Positions 9,995 to 20,599 of a stretch of DNA of 64,000 nucleotides are shown here, one piece after another. The translations under genes were made by a program, and so were the position numbers. Every line of letters starts with the position of its first letter. Within the stretch, counting starts at the first letter, position 1. Origin of the DNA: Thalassia testudinum (taxonomy: Eukaryota; Streptophyta; Magnoliopsida; Alismatales; Hydrocharitaceae). The notes below the pieces were generated by a model. The model ran no database searches and had not been told where the DNA came from. It saw only the letters and a program-made list of their open reading frames with translations. Location: the NCBI GenBank assembly GCA_037157565.1, contig JAZHRO010000073.1, forward strand, positions 19,288,501 to 19,352,500, written 5' to 3'.

Positions 9995-12900
9995 TGGTCG
10001 TTCAATTCTCAACACAGTTAATTAAGGTTGTCTTAATTAATCATGTAAGAATTGGATTTAGGTTAACTCGAATTGCTAAATTATTGTCGTTGATTGTAGT
10101 ATAGGATCAAGGTAACCTAACATTTTAGATTTAATTCATTTAATTGGTTGAGTCCAGGTCATTCACTAGGAGGCATAATTATAATTTACTTCACAATTTT
10201 CTTATTCTAAGCATAATATTACTAATTACTTAATTAATTAAATCAATAAGTACATTATTTGTTAAGCACTTGAATAATTGCACAAGAATTTCAATAATTA
10301 AAAATTGCAACTATTTCATTAATAAAAGAATGATTTACAATGAATGATAAAAGTAGAGAAATGATTATTACAAATGTTACAAAATGTAAGGCATAAAACA
10401 AATTACAATGAATACAAAATGCCTTTTATTACAAAATAAAGCTCAAGCACTTTTTCTTCTCTCTTAGCCTTCAACTTGTGATGATCAGATGTCTCTTTAC
10501 AAAGTAAGACGACTTAGAAATAGAAATTAGACTTCTAACTAGAGCAACAGTCATCTCCTCTCTTCTTCAATTTCTTCCTTTACTTATCTTACTCTCTCTC
10601 ATCTCGATTCTCATTTAATCTCTCTGTTAAACCCTTTCTCTCGCCTATCTCTTTTATTTTCCTTACCTCTCCTTCTCTCTATACTTTTATCTTTTGATCA
10701 ACTCTCAACTTCTTTTAAATCTCTCCTCTTCTTCTCTTAAGCTCTCTCTTCTTTTGCTTTTACTGTGCATGTATACTTTCCACATTCAATCAAAATTTGA
10801 CCCTTAACCCATTCTCACACTTAACAAAAATTGGTTTAGTGGGCGGCTCAGGCTTTTTGGGGATACGCAACACTCATAGGGTGGGACCAGATCCTACTAA
10901 GCCCAAGCCTAATTTTTATTAGGTGGATTTTTAATGATTTCAAGCAATGCATAGTACCAAGCCCATCAAGCCCACACACACGCCTGCCTAGGCCCATGCA
11001 CACACAGGTGTGTGCACACACACATGCACGTGCATACACACGTGCTCAGAAGATGTTCAGAGGATAGAGGGGATATGTTCACCCAGCGCTAATGACTGAA
11101 GCGTTGGGTGCACATTTCCGTATTATACCAAGGCACAACATCTTCAATTCCCGATGTGGAACTAAGTTCAGCTACTCTCTCCTTTGTGTAGCATTTGCTG
11201 GCGGAAGCTTCAAATGACGATTCCAGATAGCACATAAGGTCAAATCGGGCAAACAAGGGCTCGATCGAAAGCTGTAGGGATCCTCTACACAATTTTGATG
11301 TCAATTTTGACATTGGATCAAATTTGATCCAAGGATTTGAAAGAGAAACATGGTTGTCTCACCATGCTTGGAACGTGCTTCAGATGGTAAATCTTAGGTC
11401 AATTAACCTGAAGAAGATGACAAACCCTCAATTGAGGGTTCTGGAAATGCTTAGAATAGCATTCCACACTGAGTAGAGGAGGAAAGGAATAGAGAAGAGC
11501 TTCAGAAAGCTCAGAAGCTTCAGATGGTAAATCTCAGATTCAGAGCTCCAATTCAAACTTGAAATGGCCTAACAGTTAATTTAGATCATCAAGAAAGGAT
11601 CTGGGTCAAATCATAAGGCTAAATGGGACTAATATGGTCGAAAATTAGCTCCAATTCTCATCAGAAGCATCAAGAACAGTGTTGGGTTCCATCTTGAACC
11701 CAAACTGTGTAGAAGTTAGAATCTCCATTAAAACTCAATAAAATCCAATTAAATCAGTTCTAAATGATTCTAAATCAAATCAGAAACTTAATTCACCCAT
11801 TAATTCTGAGATTCAAACAATTAATCCTTGAGTTAAGCTTAGAGTTGACCTATAGAGCTAAAATATTGACTTTCAAATATAGAGCTCACAGATTCAAATT
11901 TAAGGTCTAGTTAGGGTCTAATTCAACCTTAAGAATTTATCCAGCATCTCGAATTAGTGTTCTGAGAGCCTCTATAGTGCTCTAAAGCTTCGTCGCCAAG
12001 ACTAAGATGATGGGTTGTTCGGCAAACCAAATCAGGCGTTCTAGGACCTCTGTGAAAGTTAGAATAGGTTCTATGATGTTTCTACATGCTTAATAACCTA
12101 ATTTTGAACCCTTACTCTCAACAGGTGTGCCTCTCCAACTCCGCCGGAATTGGAGAAGATGAAGATAGACAAAGAGTAATCATCACTTAAACACAAATCC
12201 AATAGGTGGATTTAGTTTCTCTAATCCAATAAAGATGATTTGGAGCTTCAGCGATAGATTGGAAGGCTGAGGCTTAAGTTTGGTTTGCCAGAGCTCTAGT
12301 GAATGCCGTTTGAGTATGTTGGAGACCAAGTCTCCACAAATCAAACCAAAGAAGGTCTGAAATGATTCATGAGTTTGTAAAGAACCTCAAGAACTCAACA
12401 ATTGAATCAATTAACAACCTAATTCAAGAATTAATCGAGTAATTCAAAAGAATGCTTTTCGAGTTCACTTGAACTCAAGAGCCTCCCTCTCACTCAATTG
12501 AGTGAGGGAAGTGGCTAAGAAGGTGATGTGATGCTGATTTGAAGGTCAATTAGGTGAATAGACTCTTCTGAGCTCACCATTGATAGTGAGATCAGAAATT
12601 GAGTGGAATTAGGTGTTTCTTGTGTAATGATTTATCTGTCTAATTAAGTAGTGAATTGAGGTCCTAATGAAGTGGAGAAGTGATGAAGGACCTCTTGTGA
12701 GTGTGAAATAGCTCTTGTGAGGTCCTAATGATGTCCTCAGTTGAAGGTGAAGTGGTTTAGGCATATAAGTGGCTAATCAAGCATGTGAGAAGGTGGACTG
12801 GAAACATGGTGTGATAGAGAGAGTGTACAAGTGATCAGATTGATAAACGAAGGTCCGACGAGCTAGAATTAGCTCACCGAAGTCGAAGAAGATGACATGA

Positions 12901-13180
12901 AAGCTGCACATTATACTACTTTAACTACCTATTTAACTAGCTAGAACTAAGCTAAACTAAATTCTATGCTAATCTACAATTACCTAGACAAATAGGGAGG
13001 GGGATCTCTGTCGATGGTGCGTAATGGAGGAAGAACTCCGACATAGTTAGAGTAGTTCTCCGAAGAGAAAGGAAGGTGATGAGACAGAAGAGATGGCTCT
13101 CCTAGGCTCTGTCACAGCCATTGGAGAGGAAGAGGTGAGGGAGACGAGTGCATCCGCCGAAAGTGCTTTGAAGGAGAGTT

Positions 13181-13296
13181 GTGAGGTCGCCGGAGTGGGA
13201 GGAATAGCCTATCGTCGGTCTCAGTTGGGGGAAGAGTTGAGAGGTCGCCGAAGTGGGAGGAATAGCCTATCGTCGATCTCAGTTGGGGGAAGAGGG
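13181..13296. repeat. Tandem duplication, period 58 bp, in El-3b
   Basis: Two direct copies start 'gaggtcgcc.gagtggga' at 13183 and 13241 and differ by a few transitions. The related LTR El-6 has one copy (near 30420-30480), so the duplication arose in this lineage. Confidence 0.85.
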
Positions 13297-13333
13297 ATGG
13301 GAGCTGACGACAGAAATCAGAGGTGGCGAGGGG

Positions 13334-13342
13334 TATTTATAG
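13334..13342 (-). promoter_or_regulatory. TATA box of El-3b
   Basis: Tatttatag on plus reads ctataaata on minus. The site is conserved at 30521-30529 in El-6 with the same surroundings. Confidence 0.6.
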
Positions 13343-14119
13343 GTGGCGGAGAGGGATAGGGGGTTGTACCTGGATGGGAATGGGTCTAGGTGCATCCTAA
13401 CTCACTGGCGTCATCTCCGACGCCGGTGAGCTTAGTCACCTAGTCTAATTAGGATTTCAGGGTCATCCGATCCGTTGGATGTGAAAACGGCGGTGAGCAC
13501 AAGCTGAGCGTCAATGGCGGTGGCTGTGTGAAGTCAACTCAACGTGATCAAGCGATATGAACATCGGATAACCTCGGTCGTCCGTGGAGAGGATGAAGAT
13601 GAAGACGACGAGTGTGTACATAGGGGTATAAATGTAATAAAAAGTGAAGGACCTGAATGGAATAAAAGGTCTCAATTAAAATGAAAGCTAAGGACCTGTA
13701 CATAAACAGTGAACTTCAAGGGTTATTTTAATTTATTTCTTTTTCAACTTTTTATATATAATTATAAATTAGGTAAATATTTTATTTAAATGTTGAAATT
13801 ACGTTTTTGCCCTTTTTAGCTATATTAATTTAAGTGATTAACTTAAATAGGTTAATTACATACTTAGGTCATAATATTAAATAGTTTAGTTTAAATATTA
13901 AATAGCTAGCTAAATGGTTATTAATTGAGTCCAAATTATTAATTAAATTATTATTAAGATTAATTGATATTTAATTTAGTACTTTTAACTTATTTTATAG
14001 GTCCTTAGTAATTTAACCCCTATAGTGTAATTAACCCTGTATTTAGTGTATTCTTATTTAATTAACTAGGGAAACTAGTTAATTAAGTATAATTAGGAAC
14101 CATGATGAGTCTCTCATCA

Positions 14120-15660
14120 GTCATTACTAATGTGGAAAAGATACGGATCTTCCCAAACATAGTACTTGGCATCGAAAATCATCTTGTCCTGTTGGGAGGT
14201 TGCCCAATCAGGCAAAACTTTCCTTGTAACCAAGTAATTCACGATATCTGCAAAGCAGTGAAGTTCATTGATGGCCAAGAGATGGTCATCCAGAAAGTAC
14301 TTGGTGAAAGGTTCGGATGGGTCAATGACCGAAGAAGGAAGGCGAGATAAATGGTCAGCTACTATGTTCTGCTTTTTTGCCTTGTCACGAATTTCAAGAT
14401 CAAATTCTTGCAACAGCAAGATCCAACAGATTAATCTAGGCTTCACATCCTTTTTCTTAAGTAAGTACCTCACCATAGTGTGATCTGAGTAAATGATGAC
14501 ATGGGATCCCAGGAGGTATGATCTAAATTTCTCTAGACCAAATACTATAGCCAACTCTTTTTTCTCCGTAATGGTGTAATTACGCTGAGCCTCATCTAGG
14601 TCTTGCTGGCATAATATATTACAATAGGTTTCCCATTGATTTTCTGTCCTAGCACTGCTCCTACTGCGTAACCAGACGCATTGCACATGATCTTGAAGGG
14701 TTGAGACCAGTTGGGAGATTGCAGGATTGGTGCTTGGGTGACTCGATCACGCATGATTTCAAATGCATGAATGTACTCACTCGTCATCTCGAAAGGTGTG
14801 TTCTTTGAGAGAAGATTCGTTAAGGGGTGCGCGATCTTGGAAAAATAAGACATGAATCAATGATAGAACCTGACGTACCCCAAAAATGATCTAATGTCTT
14901 TGACTGAGGCAGGTACAGGTAATTTGGAAATTAGATTTACCTTAGCTCGGTCAACTTGGATACCTCTCTCAGAAACAAGGTGTCCAAGCATAATGCCCTC
15001 AAGAACCATGAAGTGGCTCTTTTCCTAGGAAAGAACCTAGTTTACTTTGATGCATCTTCGAAGGATCTGGACCAAATGTAGGAGACAATTGTCGAAAGAT
15101 TCACTAAAAACCAAGAAGTCATCCATGAAGACCTCAAGGTATTTACCTACCATGTTGGAGAATATGGCTAGCATGCATCGCTGAAAGGTGGCGAGTGCGA
15201 TGCAAAGCCCAAATGCCATCCTATGAAACTCATACATACCGTAGAGGCAAGTAAGGTGGTCTTTTCTTAATCTTCGGGATGGATTACCACCTGATTATAT
15301 CCGAAGTATTTATCCAAAAAATAGAAAAATTGACTTCTAGCTAGTTTCTCAAGAATCTGACTAATGAACGAGAGTGGGAAATAATCTTTCTTCGTGGAGG
15401 CATTTAATTTCCGATAGTCTATGTAGACTCTCCACGAATTCGCAATACGAGTTGGGATGGTCTCTCCAGATTCGATCGTAATCATGGTGAGCCCTACCTT
15501 CTTAGGCACAACTTGAATGGGGCTCACCCAGCGACTGTTAGAGATCAGGTATATGATTCCAACATCTAACCACTTGATGATCTCCTTCTTCACGACCTCT
15601 TGAAGACTCGGATTCAGTCGTCTCTGCATTTCTCGAGATGGTCGTGAGCCCTCTCCAGTG
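14120..15660 (-). pseudogene. El-3 reverse transcriptase and RNase H
   Basis: The RT begins near 15629 with LDVGIIYLISNSRWVSPIQVVPKK, then WRVYIDYRKLN, then a FLDKYFGYNQV motif that keeps the first catalytic Asp. A stop-rich join at about 15240-15270 follows. The next frame (15237-15037) has MAFGLCIALATFQRCM and the intact FMDDF active site. RNase H (14853-14117) shows VGAVLGQKINGKPIVIYYASKT, KKELAIVFGLEKFRSYLLGS and [18 protein letters not shown]. The region then runs into the connection to integrase (KMIFDAKYYVWEDPYLF) and is cut by El-3b. It is inactive through frameshifts, though the RT active site itself is conserved. Roles: copying of the RNA genome and removal of RNA from the hybrid. 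Confidence 0.88.
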
Positions 15661-15977
15661 TAGATACGATGTGTATAATATGAGGGACTTATCCCAATCA
15701 GGCCATCTAGAGTCCATTTGATGGCTCTTTGATGCTGCTAAAGGACAAAAATCAGCTTCGTTTCCTGATTTGGGGTGAGTCGAGAATTGATAATCACAGG
15801 AAATGTTTGATTGGAACCCAAGAATATGTATTTCAAATGATCCGGGAGGGGCTTCAATTCAAGTACAACGTTATCAGCAGCAGGTGGGGGGTCGAGATGG
15901 GCCTCAGAAGATAAGGTGGAAGCTATGGGTAGGTTTGGATTAGCTTCAGGCTTCTCTATCTATGGGTCAAGATTTTC
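15661..15977 (-). pseudogene. El-3 protease-RT linker
   Basis: This is a degraded spacer between protease and RT on the minus strand. In Athila elements this part is poorly conserved. I see stops in all frames and no domain. It shares the 'atgattgtagtaagatag'-type approach to RT with the El-4 copy near 19390. Confidence 0.5.
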
Positions 15978-16401
15978 TTATGGTTGAGGCTCTGGATGAA
16001 TCAGGTTTTCCTCTATAATAGGGTCCTTAACCAATGAACTACTGTCGCATACTTCTTCAATTGCCCCACAGTTTATTCCTTTCTGGGCCTTAAAGATATC
16101 AATCTTTAGTGTCTTATTCTCGAATTTCAACTCGATCTGGCCCTCTTCACAATTAATACTTGCCTTAGCTGTGGCTAGGAACGGTTTCCCTAAGATGATC
16201 GGTGTATCTCTCATATTTTCAGGAGTATCCACATCTAACACAATGAAGTCCACCAGGAAGTAGAAATCTCGTATCCGAACCAGAACATCCTCAAGAACTC
16301 CTCTTAGTGACTTAATTGATCTGTCAGCCAACTGTAGGGTCACCTCAGTCGGTTTGAGCTCAGTTTCCTTGAAATGATCTAGTAGGGATGTAGGGATCAG
16401 G
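15978..16401 (-). pseudogene. El-3 aspartic protease, C-terminal part
   Basis: The minus frame from about 16396 to 15978 reads VTLQLADRSIKSLRGVLEDV, then FYFLVDFIVLDVD, then PIILGKPFLATAKASIN, the typical flap-to-C-terminal portion of an Athila protease. It ends in the IDIFKAQKG region. The catalytic DLGDS motif is missing here because El-4 has inserted just N-terminal to it; that part lies at 38874-39100. The two pieces are in the same frame at the tcagg duplication. Confidence 0.88.
16397..16401. repeat. Left target-site duplication of El-4 (tcagg)
   Basis: Tcagg precedes TGTTGGTGTGG at 16402 and recurs at 38874-38878 after the other El-4 end. The El-3 protease reads on in frame across the two flanks. 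Confidence 0.92.
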
Positions 16402-17052
16402 TGTTGGTGTGGAAAATCGTCATAAACAGAAGTTGAGTTTTGAAAACCCATCGTTGTAGTATGATTTGCGAAGAAATCCGTCAACAAATAAATTTTAACA
16501 AAACTTGAAAAGAATTTTGGGTTGAACACAGGAAGGCTACGTCGATTTGAAATCCGCGATTATATTTTTTTGGTTGTTTTTATTTAGAAAGCAGGATAAT
16601 CACAATGAATTCGATATTAACAATAAGAGAGAGAGAGAAAGAGAGAGAACAAACACTTTATAATATGGATAATGTGTTTACAACTAGAAAGCGGGAAATA
16701 TTACATCTAGAAAGTGGGAAATATTACAACTAGAAAGTAGTAAAATCTACTCTAGAAAGTAGTAAAGAGAAAGCAGGTGAGAAGTTATCCTTCTCGACAG
16801 TTGCTTGGAGGACGAGTCGGACGGGGCTACGCCTGGAAGACGGAGAGCGATGATGGAAGACGGAGAATGAAGCCGGACGAACTGGGGGTGAGGCAGGGCA
16901 TCGTCGTCGTGGGATCCACTTCCGGAATGGGGGCGAGAAAACTTTGATTTTAACTCTAGAGGAGCATCCCAAGTTTGGGACAAGCTTCTTTAGAGCTTTG
17001 GAGAGGGAGAGAGGTGAAGGAAGGGATAAATGAAATGTGGGGGGCGTAGACG

Positions 17053-17060
17053 TTTTTATA
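17053..17060 (-). promoter_or_regulatory. TATA box of El-4 3' LTR
   Basis: Tttttata on plus reads tataaaaa on minus, within 'aaacctataaaaacg'. The corresponding part of the 5' LTR has been lost next to El-5. Confidence 0.55.
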
Positions 17061-17451
17061 GGTTTAGAGGTTGCAAGCAAAAAGGTCATTTCAAGTTAAA
17101 AAACATTAATGTTGGGGTCTTTAGTGATGGATTTAAGCGTCACTACAGACCCTGAACGTGGCCTTAGCTCACGCGCACTTGTTGCCTCTTCCTCTTCTGT
17201 GCTCAAAAGTGCCCACGCATGTCCAGACAACCTCAGCCATCCGATCTTGCGATCGACAACTGAGAATGCATCGCACCCATGTCATCGAAACACCCCCCAC
17301 GTGGGATCACGCATGTAGAAGTGCGTCTGATCATGCGTGCGAGGCTCCTCGCATATGGGCACACCACGTGGAGCTCCTGCCTCCGCCTGATGTGCATTGC
17401 ACGGTTGAAATCAACCACGCCTCGTGTTTAGTTGATTTGAGGCCTTTGCGG

Positions 17452-17504
17452 GGGCTCGAACGTGTGACCTTCCCGTTGCCCGTGGCTTCGAGACCGCTGT
17501 GCCA
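17452..17504 (-). other. tRNA/SINE-like box A-box B module in El-4 3' LTR
   Basis: On the minus strand tggcacagcgg (17504-17494) fits box A TRGYNNARNNG at every fixed position. Cgttcgagccc (17462-17452) carries the GTTCGANNC core of box B, 31 bases further on. The same pair is at 38261-38209. It could be an ancient SINE or tRNA fragment inside the LTR U3 region. Confidence 0.6.
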
Positions 17505-17984
17505 TCCTCATGGATGGTTGCGGTTATGAATTAAGGCACGAGCGTCCATGGCTGTTGGATCAAGATCCAATGGCCCAGATTTGATTGCACGGTTGAGGAG
17601 AGAGAGGGAGCAGGTGCCTTTGGCAGGTGTGGGCGGCTGAGATGGCGCCACATGGTGCCATCTTGGCCGTCCATCTTTTGTGACTTGTAGATGGTGCCAC
17701 AGATGTCAGATTGGATCGATTTTCACTTCGTTGGGTTGCAATCGTCGATCCGAACCCATCCGTGCGGTCGGATTTGTCATCTGATGTATGGATTTACACC
17801 ATCTTGGTCCCTTGATCTTTGATCTTCCTCAGATTATATCTGATGCTACGGAAGTCTGATCAGGGCGATCTTGGAGTCGTTGAACTCCGATCATCGCCAT
17901 AATCAAATCCGTATGGTTGGATCTTCAATTTGAGGCCCCGATTAAATGTCACCTTGTCCCTAGCCACCAAGAAGAAACCACAGG

Positions 17985-18604
17985 GTTTGGACACCTAACA
18001 CTGTAAGAATAGTCTCATCCAGAAAAGTATCAGCAATCGGAATATCCAAACGAGGAGAATCACTTTGAAGTCTTGAAAGATGATCCGCTACCACATTCTG
18101 TGCCTCGGATTTATCTTTGATTTCAAGATCGAATTCTTGAAGCAGAAGAATCCATCTAATGAGCCGGGGTTTAGCATCCTTTTTGGCCAGGAGATGTCTC
18201 AAGGCCGAGTGGTCGGTGGAAATTATGACGTGAGATCCTAAGAGATAAGCCCTGAATTTTTCCAAAGCAAATACTACAGCTAGCAACTCCTTCTCAGTAA
18301 CGGTATATTTCCTCTGGGCCTCATCCAGAGTTTTGCTAGTGTAGTAGATGACAGAGGGCTTCCTATCAATCTTTTGACCCAAAATAGCCCCGACCACGTA
18401 ATCAGAAGCATTGGTCATGATCTCAAATGGGGCTGTCCAGATCGGTGGTTGCAGAACCAGAGCACAAGTGACTACCGTTTTAAGAAAATTGAATGCCTTG
18501 CAGCACGATTCGTCGAATTCAAATGTCATATCTTTGGCGAGAAGGTTGCTCAGAGGGCAAGCAACCTTAAAGAAGTCCTTGATGAACCTTCGATAGAATC
18601 CCAC
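17985..18604 (-). pseudogene. El-4 RNase H, 3' truncated
   Basis: A 214-codon minus frame has [22 protein letters not shown] (end of RT), then [73 protein letters not shown] and [11 protein letters not shown]. The usual acidic residues of the RNase H fold (D in the DAS-like and DHS-like motifs) look kept except that the first reads TNASDY. The frame overlaps the RT frame by a frameshift near 18550-18604. It runs into LTR DNA at about 17985, so the final codons are not native. Confidence 0.88.
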
Positions 18605-19335
18605 ATGATCAAGAAATGAGTGGATTTGTTTGACAGATGTGGAGGAGGAAGTTTGGAAATAGCATCGACCTTGGCTTTGTTGTCCTTAATTCCCCGTTTA
18701 GAGATTACATGACCCAAGATGATATCTTCTTGTGTCATGAAATGACTCTTTTCCCAGCTAAGGACCAATCTTGTTTTGATACATCTTTTAAGGATCAATT
18801 CAAGATTAGCTAGGCAAGAATCAAACGATTCTCCGAAAATAGAGAAATTGCCCATGAAGACTTCCATAAACTCTCCCACCATGTCAGAGAATATGGCTAG
18901 CATACACCTTTGAAAAATCGCAGGTGCATTGCATAAGCCGAATGGCATTCTACGGAAAGCAAAGGTTCCATAGGGATTGGTGAAAGTCGTCTTTTCTTGA
19001 TCCTCGGGATGGATAGGGACTTGATTGTATCTCGAGTAACTGTTTAGGATGCAGAAGTACTTTTGCTCAGCTAATCTTTTAAGGATCTGATCGATGAAGG
19101 GCAGAGAGAAATGATCCTTTTTGGTGGTTATGTTTAGCTTTCTGTAATCGATACAGACTCTCCAGAAGGAAGCTGAACAAGTTGTGACAGATTCTCCTTT
19201 CTCGTTAGTCACAACGGTAATCCCGACTTTCTTGGGAATAATTCTCACAGGGCTTACCCATGGACTATCTGAGATCGGATAGATGATTCCTTCATCGAGC
19301 CACTTAATTACTTCTTTCTTGACCACTTCTCGCAT
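18550..19335 (-). pseudogene. El-4 reverse transcriptase with altered catalytic residues
   Basis: A 261-codon frame begins inside the RT (REVVKKEVIKWLDEGIIYPIS) and continues with WRVCIDYRKLN, DHFSLPFIDQIL, FRRMPFGLCNAPAIFQRCM, EVFMGNFSIFGESFD and SWEKSHFM. The family active site is FMDDF; here it reads FMGNF. The first catalytic Asp motif, usually FLDGYSGYNQ, reads ILNSYSRYNQ. All three catalytic aspartates are therefore lost, each explained by one or two transitions, and the enzyme could not work. It is otherwise the longest open RT in the window and has a complete palm region. Confidence 0.9.
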
Positions 19336-19350
19336 ATTAGGGTTTAGTCT

Positions 19351-20472
19351 CTACATCTGGCGAGAAGGACGGGATCCATCTTCCATGAAAATTCTATGAT
19401 TGTAGTAAGATAGCTCAATCCCCCTAAGGTCATGGATGGTCCAACTAATTACCTCTTTGTGTTCTTTAAGGACCTTGATCAATTTAATCTTCTGCTCCTT
19501 AGTCAATCTAGCACTAATAATCACAGGGAGCATCTTTTTAGGTCCTAAAAATTGATATTTCAAACTCTCAGGCAATGGTTTCAGTTCGAGCTGGGACGGG
19601 TCTAAGATGGAAGGTAAGGAGGATGCTGATGAAGATTCATCAAGAGGAAGAGGTTGAAAGTGATCAAAATCAATAACCTCTTCAGAATGTGGCAGGTTTG
19701 CCACAGAGGGTTGCTGGTTGGATTCATTAAGACAAAAGGAGTTTTCAATTGCAAAAACAGCCATACATGTCTCAATATTCAAGTTATCTTCCTTGAGTTC
19801 CTCAACATATCCACAATACTCAAATTTGTTAATCTCCTTAAAAATATCTAGTTTCAATTTCCGATCCCCAGAAGCGATTTCCATGCTACCACTCTCATAG
19901 TTGATATTGGCCTTAGTGATAGCTAGGAACAGATGCCCCAGATTGATGGGCGTGTTCCTTAAATTTTCAAGAACATCCATGTCAAGGACACGGAATTCTA
20001 CAAGAAAATAAAAGTCCTTAACCTTGACAATAACATCCTCAATAACGCCTCTCGAATTTGTGACCGAACGGTCTGCTAACTGCAGTGTTACTGAGGTCGG
20101 CCGAAGTTCACCTAATCCGAACTTCTCGTAAAGAGAAGTTGGAATTAGGTTAATGGATGCACCTATATCTAGGAGTGCCCTATCAATGGTGTAATCTTCG
20201 ATAACACATGAAATCAAAGGGGCACCTGGATCACTCTTTTTCGGAGGAAGGTAATGCAGGATAATAGAACTAGCCTGCTCAGAGAGTATCACTTTCCTTG
20301 GAACAGATTCCCTCGGCTTACGCTTCTGGGTGCAAAAATCCTTTAAGAATTTAGCATAAGCCAGTATGTGTTTGATAGCATCGAGGAGGGGGATATTGAT
20401 TTCAACATTCTTGAATATATTCAAGAGCTCCTCATTACTATCAACAGGCTTCTTCTTCCTGGGTTTAATCAA
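19351..20472 (-). pseudogene. El-4 aspartic protease and linker
   Basis: This 373-codon minus frame includes the end of gag (LLDAIKHILAYAKFLKDFCTQKRK), then CVIEDYTIDRALLDIGASINLIP with the DIGAS active site (usually DLGAS), then VTLQLADRSVTNSRGVIEDV, FYFLVEFRVLDMD, and LFLAITKANIN. An acidic linker follows (about residues 230-320), rich in E, S and L, leading to the RT start HDLRGIELSYYNHRI. It is the longest gypsy frame here. Retroviral-type proteases act as dimers and mature the polyprotein; this copy is nearly intact but isolated by stops on both sides. Confidence 0.88.
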
Positions 20473-20599
20473 GGCCTAAGGAAAAGGAACATGAGTCAGA
20501 TCTTCGGAATCAGGTTCCTGAGCCTTGACTTCTTCAGAATTCTCCTTTCTTTCCTCAGGCTCACTAGGATGTTCTTGACTAGAGTAGGGTAGGCGTGGT

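Larger units (their letters stand above)
9995..14119 (-). mobile_element. El-3b: solo LTR of an Athila-like gypsy family (4,125 bp)
   Basis: The unit reads TG...CA with perfect gtcat duplications and no coding region. It aligns in pieces with El-6 (about 24502-31289) after removal of El-7. Shared landmarks are the left block ending 'aacctaacattttag', the 'ggtgggaccaga.cctact' block (10880 and 25315), the 'gccggagcttgtcaaagctctgg'-type block (12280 and 29500) and the end tgatgagtctctcatca. Minus orientation follows from a TATA box at 13334-13342 and from the Athila-type LTR end motif 'ggtcattcactaggagg' near 10155. No internal region or PBS is present. It is long for a solo LTR but within the range known for plant gypsy families. 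Confidence 0.85.
16402..17985 (-). repeat. El-4 3' LTR, 5' end deleted
   Basis: On the plus strand it starts TGTTGGTGTGGAAAATCG, matching 23611. It holds a (GA)n tract (16627-16650) and a TATA box at 17053-17060, and from 17109 it matches 37910-38745 block for block. At about 17985 it passes straight into RNase H coding sequence, without the 'tgatg' LTR start or polypurine tract, so a deletion joined pol to LTR. The plus-strand 123-codon frame at 17158-17529 is antisense to the element. Confidence 0.85.

Noticed and set aside
17452..17504. A functional tRNA gene
   Set aside because: Only box A and box B are recognisable. I could not fold an acceptor stem or anticodon arm, so I list it as a tRNA/SINE-like module.
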